A stretch of DNA of 8,378 bases. Origin: Chitinophagales bacterium (GTDB lineage Bacteria > Bacteroidota > Bacteroidia > Chitinophagales > UBA2359). Positions within the stretch are counted from its first letter, which is position 1; each line of letters starts with the position of its first letter. The stretch lies in the NCBI GenBank assembly GCA_020631035.1, contig JAHDIA010000246.1, forward strand, positions 1 to 8,378, written 5' to 3'. Below, piece after piece: positions 4,086 to 8,378 of this stretch. Position numbers and translations under genes: made by a program. The notes below the pieces were generated by a model. The model saw only the letters and a list, made by a program, of their open reading frames with translations, was not told the origin of the DNA and did not search any database.

Positions 4086-7000
4086 CTACCTTCTCAGTTC
4101 GATGAATCCTGTTCGAGTAGCATCTCCACTCTCACTTTCGATTCTTAACTGATAGAAGTAAGTACCTTCGGGAAGCGCACTTCCCATATTTCCTTGAGTG
4201 CCATTCCATTGTTCCGCAGAACTGAATGACTTACTTTCGTAAACTAAGCTTCCTAAGCGGTTAAAGATTGCCAATTCAGCATTGGCATTGTTGCCGAAGA
4301 TGTATAAACCTTCTATAGAGAATACGTCATTAACACCATCATTGTTCGGTGTAATTACGTTGGTAATTCTCAAATCTTCAACAGCTTGTTTGAAGTCTGA
4401 TGGCTCTACATTAGGAGCCACACGTTGCATACCTGGATTATCACAGTTTGGAGTTGTTGTAATGCTAACATTAACCATTTCACAAACGGTTCCATCTTCA
4501 TTACAAGCTGTAACCGTGATTACTTCATCCAAGGCTTGTGTATCACCAAATCCTGGCAATGGACGATAAGTAAAACAGTTGGGGCTGGTTGTTTCCAAGC
4601 TACAATCAAAGTAGAATGGATCTAAACCATCTGGATAACCGTTGTTATCAGCATCTTCAGATACGATGGCTACACCATCTGTACAGAAGTCTACACACAA
4701 TTCGATTTCAGGAGCGGGGAATGGCAATGTACATACGCTAAAGTCTGCATTACAACCCTCAACAGCTGTAGTAGTTACTGTAACAATTGCTTGATCCATT
4801 CCACCATTTCCATCACAAATAGTGTATGTAAAGACATCTAGTCCTGTGAAGCCACTATTTGGAATGTATGTAATCGTTCCATTATCGTTAAAGATTACCT
4901 GACCATTAACTGGTTCGCCATCTCCAATTTGTGTACACAAGCTCAATACATCACCATCTGGGTCCATATCGTTGTTCAATACAGGGATGGTAATAGCTGC
5001 ATCCATATCAGTGAACACATCATCTTTAATTGCATCTGGCTGACTGTTTGTACCATCACCACAATCTCCAACATAAACAACAGCTAGAGTTGTGTCGCAC
5101 AATGATTCGTCAGGAGTACAAGCGATGAATGTTACTGTATCAACTCCAAGCGTTTCAAATCCTGGTAGAGGTGTATAACGTACACAAGTATCAGATACTG
5201 TTGTCACACTACAATTGAAAGTTGACTTAGCATCTACAATTGAGTAATCAGGACCAAGGTCACAGAATTGTACACATAAGATGGTTGGCTGGATAGGGCC
5301 AGTACATCCGAACAATGTGTCTGTTTCTTCACAGTACATACAAGTTCCGTCATTTACAGTAGCATCTGGATTGTAGTTCAATGCATCTGGGTCAGTACAA
5401 CCCATTACATCAAACATACAGCTTCCATTGTCAATTGTCGCATCTGGGTTGTAGTTGCTTGCAGTAGGATCAGTACAGCCTTCTACGTCGAACATACAGC
5501 TTCCATTGTCAATTGTTGCACTTGGGTCGTAGTTGTTAGCTGTTGGGTCAGTACAACCATAACAGCTGAAATCACAACTTGCATCATCAATTGTTGCAAC
5601 TGTAGAGTAGTTACAAGCACTTGGATCAGTACAACCATAACAACTGTAATCACAGCTTCCATCATCCTCATCGGCATTAGGATCGTAGTTACAAGCTGTT
5701 TCGTCAATACAACCTGGATTCTTAGGATCATTGATACCAAAGTCAGCATCCAAGTAATCTTCGTTAACACCAAGATTTATATTGTCTGAACCTGGAGTTG
5801 TCAAAGTAAATCCGTCTGGTGTTGTTACTGTTACAGTATAGTTGCCTGCTGGAAGACCAGTGAACAAGTACTCACCCATTTGGTTCGTCATCATTGTTTC
5901 AGTCGTACCATCTGGGAATGTCAATGTAACAGTTACACCTGCTGCACCTACCTCATCAGCATCTTGGATACCATCGCCATCTTCATCAAACCATACATAG
6001 TCACCTATGTTTCCACTGTATGTACAAGTTCCATTATCAACATTTGCCTCTGGATCGTAGTTATTTGCATTAGGATCTGTACAACCTGGTATTGGATTAA
6101 AACAAGCTGGATCATCAGCCGCCAATCTTATGATGGTTGCAGGATTAGACAATGCGAAACAACCAGTAATGTCTGCTACTTGATCAGTAGGAATGTCAAT
6201 GTCTTCGTAAGCAACAGCCCAGATCAAACAAACCCCTGGAGGAGCATTGCTAAAGTCGAACTCAGGACCAGCAAGTGGACCATCTAAGATGGTTGTTCCT
6301 GTTTCATCTGTGATTACGTAAGCAAAGTTGCCTCCTATGTTTCCAGTAACTTCAATGGTTACATCTACTGTTCTACCTAAACAGATTGTCATTTGATCTG
6401 TACCTGTTTCAACAAAGTTGATCATACCACCATCTACTGCAATACAAGAACCGTTGTCCAATACTGCTGAAGCATCGTAGTTACAAGCATTTGGATCTGT
6501 ACAACCTTCATTGTAAGTACAAGTTCCATTGTCGATTGTCGCTGCTGGATCGTAGTTGTTTGCTGCTGGGTCAGTACAACCTAAGCAATCAAAGTTACAA
6601 GAACCATCATCTTCATCGGCGTTTGGATCGTAATTACAAGCACTAGGATCAGTACAACCTTCTACTTTATCAGATTCAGCAACAACTACTGCCTCATCTT
6701 GATCGTCCTCAGCAATATTATTGTTACCAGGCGTAGAATCAATGTCATCTTCGTTGGTTGTAATTACTTCAGCTACATTGGTGTGTGTACCTTCAGCATT
6801 CACAGTTGCAGTAATCAATAATTGAGTTGATGCACCTGCTGTCAAATCTCCAATATTCCAAATACCATTGTTTGAATTGTAAGTACCGCCACTGTGAGCA
6901 ACATAAGCCAAGTTAGCTGGTAATACATCTGATACTTGAACATTTGTAGCTGTAGCAGGACCTTCATTGTTTACTGTAATGGTAAAGACTACATCATTAC

Positions 7001-8378
7001 CTACCAATACTTGCTCTTGATCTACTGTCTTAGTCAACTGTACATCAACCAAACAATTTGTGTAATTACATACATCATTTGGATTACAAGTAGCAGTTGG
7101 GTCGTAGTTACAAGCATTAGGATCAGTACAACCAGCGATTCCATTACAAGCACAACCTGCTTCTGGATACTCACAAGTATTGTTATCTACAATAGCTGTT
7201 GGAGCATAATTACAAGCTGTTGGATCTGTACAACCTTCTTCATAAATACAAGAACCATTGTCACAGTTGGCAAGAGGATTAAAGTTCAATGCCAATGCAT
7301 CTGTACAAGCCTGAATTGCATCACAAGGATTGTCTGGACAAAGTTCAAACTCTCCAAGGTTACAAGAACCATTGTCTACAGTTGCGTTTGGATCGTAGTT
7401 ACAAGCATCTGGATTGGTACAACCTTCCATTGGAGCTTGTGTAACGATTACTGTTGCATCATCCTGATCATCTTCCGTGATGACATTGTTTCCTGGTGTA
7501 GAGTCAATATCATCTTGATCTGCTGTAGTTACCTGAGCATCATTTACAAAAGTACCAGGACCTTCTGCAGTTACAGTAATCATCAATTCAACTATTTGAC
7601 CTACTTCCAATGTTCCAATTTTCCAAAGACCTGTATTAGGATTAAACAATCCAAAGTTTTGGTTAGAACCAGCGAATGTCAAACCAATTGGTAAGATGTC
7701 TATTACTTCAACGTTTGTTGCTACTGCTGGACCTTGATTGGTCACTGTAATTGTAAAGGTTACATTTTGACCAGCTACTACCTCATCTTGATCTACTGTC
7801 TTTGTCAATGACAAATCAATCAAACAAGATATATACTCACAAGAACCATCATCACAACCTGCTCCTGGATTATAGTTACAAGCACTTGGATCAATACAGC
7901 CCAATTGTTCAAAACCACAAGAACCATCATCACAAGTTGCTGCTGGGTTGTAGTTACAAGACATTGCATCTGTACAACCTAAGATTGCATTACACGGATC
8001 TGGACAAGCTGTCTCACCATACTCACAAGAATCATCATCACAACTTGCACCTGGATCGTAGTTACAAGCTCCTGGATCTGTACAACCATCTGGTAAGATA
8101 CAAGAACCATTGTCACAGTCTGCTGATGGATCATAGTTACAAGCCAATGGGTTGATACATCCTGGTGTTTCACCACAAGCACAACCTTCTGCTGGGAACT
8201 GACAAGTACCATTGTCTACATTCGCATTTGGATCGTAGTTACAAGCTGTCATATCAGTACAACCTCCCATTGGTGGAACAGTAGCTGTTATCATTGCATC
8301 ATCTTGATCATCTTCTGTGATAACATTGTTTCCTGGTGTAGAATCAATATCATCTTGATTCGCTGCTGTTACTTGTGC
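4086..8378 (-). CDS. Giant T9SS-secreted surface protein, 5' end beyond window
   Basis: The C-terminal 1430 residues of a larger protein; the frame is open to the window edge, so no start is present. Residues are numbered from the first codon in the window (8376-8378). Order: tail of a DUF11 domain (1-37); Cys/Asp repeats 1-5 (39-183); DUF11 (186-314); repeats 6-9 (319-439); DUF11 (442-569); repeats 10-12 (574-645); a beta-rich module with PPGVCLIW (648-763); repeat 13 (765-787); SdrD-B-like domain GNIGDYVWFDEDGDG... (789-881); repeats 14-18 (889-1015); Cys-rich module A (1031-1107); cadherin-like tandem-95 domain with PVLNNDMDPDGD and GFTGLDVFTYTICDGNGG (1111-1204); Cys-rich module B (1223-1313); gliding-motility C-terminal (CHU_C, T9SS type B) domain (1336-1430) with ITPNNDGVND, AIFNRLGSLVYES, WNGT and LPEGTYFYQL. 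It would cross the outer membrane through the T9SS and stay on the surface or be released. Acidic, Cys-rich, calcium-type motifs suggest an adhesin or biofilm/gliding role (inference). No catalytic domain is visible. Confidence 0.92.
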   Translation of the reverse strand, partial: AQVTAANQDDIDSTPGNNVITEDDQDDAMITATVPPMGGCTDMTACNYDPNANVDNGTCQFPAEGCACGETPGCINPLACNYDPSADCDNGSCILPDGCTDPGACNYDPGASCDDDSCEYGETACPDPCNAILGCTDAMSCNYNPAATCDDGSCGFEQLGCIDPSACNYNPGAGCDDGSCEYISCLIDLSLTKTVDQDEVVAGQNVTFTITVTNQGPAVATNVEVIDILPIGLTFAGSNQNFGLFNPNTGLWKIGTLEVGQIVELMITVTAEGPGTFVNDAQVTTADQDDIDSTPGNNVITEDDQDDATVIVTQAPMEGCTNPDACNYDPNATVDNGSCNLGEFELCPDNPCDAIQACTDALALNFNPLANCDNGSCIYEEGCTDPTACNYAPTAIVDNNTCEYPEAGCACNGIAGCTDPNACNYDPTATCNPNDVCNYTNCLVDVQLTKTVDQEQVLVGNDVVFTITVNNEGPATATNVQVSDVLPANLAYVAHSGGTYNSNNGIWNIGDLTAGASTQLLITATVNAEGTHTNVAEVITTNEDDIDSTPGNNNIAEDDQDEAVVVAESDKVEGCTDPSACNYDPNADEDDGSCNFDCLGCTDPAANNYDPAATIDNGTCTYNEGCTDPNACNYDASAVLDNGSCIAVDGGMINFVETGTDQMTICLGRTVDVTIEVTGNIGGNFAYVITDETGTTILDGPLAGPEFDFSNAPPGVCLIWAVAYEDIDIPTDQVADITGCFALSNPATIIRLAADDPACFNPIPGCTDPNANNYDPEANVDNGTCTYSGNIGDYVWFDEDGDGIQDADEVGAAGVTVTLTFPDGTTETMMTNQMGEYLFTGLPAGNYTVTVTTPDGFTLTTPGSDNINLGVNEDYLDADFGINDPKNPGCIDETACNYDPNADEDDGSCDYSCYGCTDPSACNYSTVATIDDASCDFSCYGCTDPTANNYDPSATIDNGSCMFDVEGCTDPTASNYNPDATIDNGSCMFDVMGCTDPDALNYNPDATVNDGTCMYCEETDTLFGCTGPIQPTILCVQFCDLGPDYSIVDAKSTFNCSVTTVSDTCVRYTPLPGFETLGVDTVTFIACTPDESLCDTTLAVVYVGDCGDGTNSQPDAIKDDVFTDMDAAITIPVLNNDMDPDGDVLSLCTQIGDGEPVNGQVIFNDNGTITYIPNSGFTGLDVFTYTICDGNGGMDQAIVTVTTTAVEGCNADFSVCTLPFPAPEIELCVDFCTDGVAIVSEDADNNGYPDGLDPFYFDCSLETTSPNCFTYRPLPGFGDTQALDEVITVTACNEDGTVCEMVNVSITTTPNCDNPGMQRVAPNVEPSDFKQAVEDLRITNVITPNNDGVNDVFSIEGLYIFGNNANAELAIFNRLGSLVYESKSFSSAEQWNGTQGNMGSALPEGTYFYQLRIESESGDATRTGFIELRR
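4089..4373 (-). other. T9SS type B sorting domain (CHU_C family)
   Basis: The last ~95 residues contain RITNVITPNNDGVNDVFSI, ELAIFNRLGSLVYES, the WNGT segment, LPEGTYFYQL and a final TGFIELRR. This is the full motif series of the gliding-motility-associated C-terminal domain (TIGR04131/PF13585). In studied Bacteroidota it directs secretion through the type IX system and cell-surface handling. It ends exactly at the stop codon, as expected of a functional sorting signal. Confidence 0.93.
4440..4712 (-). repeat. Cys-rich module B of the giant protein
   Basis: This codes for ELCVDFC ... FDCSLETTSPNCFTYRPLPGF ... DEVITVTACNEDGTVC ... TPNC. It shares the order and spacing of conserved residues with module A (5058-5288): LCVxFC, FxCS, C..Y.PLPGF, a D.VT..AC strand, then two further Cys. 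It differs by an insert (about SEDADNNGYPDGLDP). The pair flanks the cadherin-like domain. I recognise no named family. Confidence 0.7.
4767..5048 (-). other. Cadherin-like (tandem-95 / Ig-like) domain
   Basis: About 94 residues: SQPDAIKDDVFTDMDAAI, then IPVLNNDMDPDGDVLSLC, NGQVIFNDNGTITYIPNSGF and TGLDVFTYTICDGNGGMD. These motifs (VLxNDxDPDGD, GTxTYxPNxGFxGxDxFTYxxxDGxG) are characteristic of the Ig-like/cadherin-like domain of large bacterial adhesins, in which Asp residues commonly bind calcium between domains. Confidence 0.88.
5058..5288 (-). repeat. Cys-rich module A of the giant protein
   Basis: This codes for ILCVQFC, FNCSVTTVSDTCVRYTPLPGF, DTVTFIACTPDESLC and VYVGDC. It is a clear paralogue of module B (4440-4712) by shared Cys spacing and the YxPLPGF motif, and is shorter. 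Six of its cysteines align with module B, suggesting a shared disulfide pattern (inference). Confidence 0.7.
5334..5714 (-). repeat. Cys/Asp repeat cluster, copies 14-18
   Basis: Five consecutive copies of the ~25-residue unit beginning GCxDxxAxNY and ending DxGSC or DxASC, with spacers such as DYSCY, DFSCY, MFDVE and MFDVM. Copies 14 and 15 keep the third-position Cys. Copies 16-18 replace it (ANNYD, ASNYN, ALNYN) and are the most alike in DNA, which points to recent tandem duplication. Confidence 0.9.
5736..6014 (-). other. SdrD B-like domain
   Basis: About 93 residues: GNIGDYVWFDEDGDGIQDADE, then GVTVTLTFPDG, GEYLFTGLPAGNYTVTVTTPDGF and a closing DYLDADFGI. This is the usual sequence of the SdrD B-like (PF17210) beta-sandwich, a calcium-stabilised stalk domain of surface proteins. 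The DEDGDGIQDADE loop is the calcium-type site. Confidence 0.88.
6018..6086 (-). repeat. Cys/Asp repeat, copy 13 (single)
   Basis: One isolated unit (GCTDPNANNYDPEA..., DNGTC), lacking the internal Cys. It sits between the PPGVCLIW module and the SdrD-B-like domain, showing that the unit also acts as a single linker between larger domains. Confidence 0.88.
6090..6437 (-). other. Beta-rich module with PPGVCLIW motif
   Basis: About 116 residues starting GGMINFVETGTDQMTICLG and including GNFAYVITDETGTTIL, FSNAPPGVCLIWAVAYED, VADITGCFALSNPATIIRL and a last Cys. It appears all-beta with four Cys. I recall similar 'GVCLIW..SYED..TGCF.LSNP' segments in Bacteroidota secreted proteins, but know no defined function. 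Confidence 0.55.
6444..6659 (-). repeat. Cys/Asp repeat cluster, copies 10-12
   Basis: Three units: GCTDPSACNYDPNADEDDGSC, GCTDPAANNYD...DNGTC and GCTDPNACNYD...DNGSC. Copy 10 is nearly identical to copy 14 in protein sequence (both with DPNADEDDGSC), suggesting copying between clusters. Confidence 0.9.
6672..7055 (-). repeat. DUF11 domain, third in window
   Basis: About 128 residues: LVDVQLTKTVDQEQVLVGNDVVFTITVNNEGP, then ATNVQVSDVLPANLAYV and a final DDIDSTPGNN followed by acidic residues. The K-x-V-D..xxxGxxVxFTITVxNxGPxxAxNVxVxDxLP signature identifies DUF11 (PF01345), a beta-sandwich stalk domain. It lies about 765 bp along from the equivalent point of the preceding DUF11. Confidence 0.9.
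7062..7424 (-). repeat. Cys/Asp repeat cluster, copies 6-9
   Basis: Four units with longer spacers. Copy 6 is followed by a FELCPDNPC spacer, copy 7 is the most diverged (ACTDALALNFN), copy 8 ends DNNTC with an EAGCAC spacer, and copy 9 ends in an altered NPNDVC. The EAGCAC and CPDxPC spacers also occur in cluster 7830-8264, so the order of spacers is partly duplicated. Confidence 0.88.
7437..7823 (-). repeat. DUF11 domain, second in window
   Basis: About 129 residues: LIDLSLTKTVDQDEVVAGQNVTFTITVTNQGP, then ATNVEVIDILPIGLTFA, a GLWKIGTLEVGQ segment and DDIDSTPGNN plus an acidic tail. It is a clear paralogue of the domain at 6672-7055. Its last part repeats the DNA at the window edge with an offset of exactly 840 bp. 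Confidence 0.92.
7830..8264 (-). repeat. Cys/Asp repeat cluster, copies 1-5
   Basis: Five units of the motif GCTDPxACNYDPxA...DDGSC. Copies 2-5 carry a fourth Cys just before DNG/DDG/DDD (for example SADCDNGSC, ATCDDGSC), unlike most later copies. Spacers are EGCACGETP, ILPD, EYGETACPDPCNAIL and GFEQL. The strict D.N/D.G pattern suggests a metal-bound, disulfide-stapled loop. Confidence 0.9.
8268..8378 (-). repeat. Tail of a DUF11 domain, cut by the window edge
   Basis: The in-frame codons before the Met at 8294 read AQVTAANQDDIDSTPGNN and then an acidic stretch. This matches the last part of the DUF11 domain ending at 7437 (AQVTTADQDDIDSTPGNN...). This shows another DUF11 domain lies upstream, outside the window. 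Confidence 0.9.

Noticed and set aside
6936..7694. 252-codon plus-strand open frame opposite the giant gene
   Set aside because: The translation is rich in Ile/Cys/Thr/Ser, which is the reverse-strand shadow of the Asp/Asn/Thr/Val-rich DUF11 and Cys-repeat coding sequence. The minus-strand frame carries clear domains.
7830..8264. Regular repeats that might suggest a CRISPR array
   Set aside because: The period is in-frame and variable in length, the copies are diverged at codon third positions, and the repeats translate to a conserved peptide motif. It is protein-coding repetition.
1..8378. tRNA, rRNA, insertion sequence or defence-system genes
   Set aside because: No cloverleaf-like segment, rRNA stretch, transposase motif or recognisable defence protein was seen on either strand.

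Overview
The window looks like a piece of a Bacteroidota chromosome, probably Saprospiria or a flavobacterium-like lineage. The DNA is AT-rich. The largest protein ends in a gliding-motility-type C-terminal domain used by the type IX secretion system (T9SS). Two lipoproteins carry the acidic motif that follows the lipid-bearing cysteine in Bacteroidota surface lipoproteins, and the large protein has the DUF11/SdrD-B/Cys-repeat architecture typical of this phylum. The genus cannot be fixed from sequence reading alone.

Left part (about 150-2894, all on the minus strand, so transcribed right to left): four envelope genes. The first transcribed is a lipoprotein with two tandem cytochrome P460-like haem domains (1914-2894), followed by its own terminator (1820-1866). 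Next come a one-haem cytochrome c-like lipoprotein (1350-1763), an OB-fold tRNA_anti-like exported protein (921-1325) and a YceI-like periplasmic protein (217-792), closed by a terminator at 156-190. The last three are probably one transcription unit. Together they suggest a small extracytoplasmic haem/redox group, at least partly displayed on the cell surface. The substrate and electron partners are unknown. A GC-rich palindrome at 53-81 lies beyond this unit.

Middle (2895-4085): a 328-bp divergent intergenic region holds two copies of a ~40-bp direct repeat and a small inverted repeat. A 98-residue Cys-rich, zinc-ribbon-like orphan gene follows on the plus strand (3223-3519). Then comes a 566-bp non-coding stretch with a composite structured element (about 3549-3692) resembling a dispersed Bacteroidota intergenic RNA/repeat motif, a two-tier hairpin (3788-3830), a small hairpin (3853-3868) and a strong terminator (4027-4054).

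Right part (4086 to the window edge, minus strand): the C-terminal 1430 residues of a giant secreted protein that continues beyond the window. It alternates DUF11 domains with clusters of a short Cys/Asp-rich repeat (consensus GCTDPxACNYD...DNGSC; 18 copies here). An SdrD-B-like domain, a cadherin-like tandem-95 domain flanked by two copies of a Cys-rich module, and a T9SS type B sorting domain follow. It is most likely a surface adhesin or gliding/biofilm protein. The repeat organisation of this protein and the duplicated P460-like lipoprotein are the most unusual items here; no complete new multi-gene system is evident.
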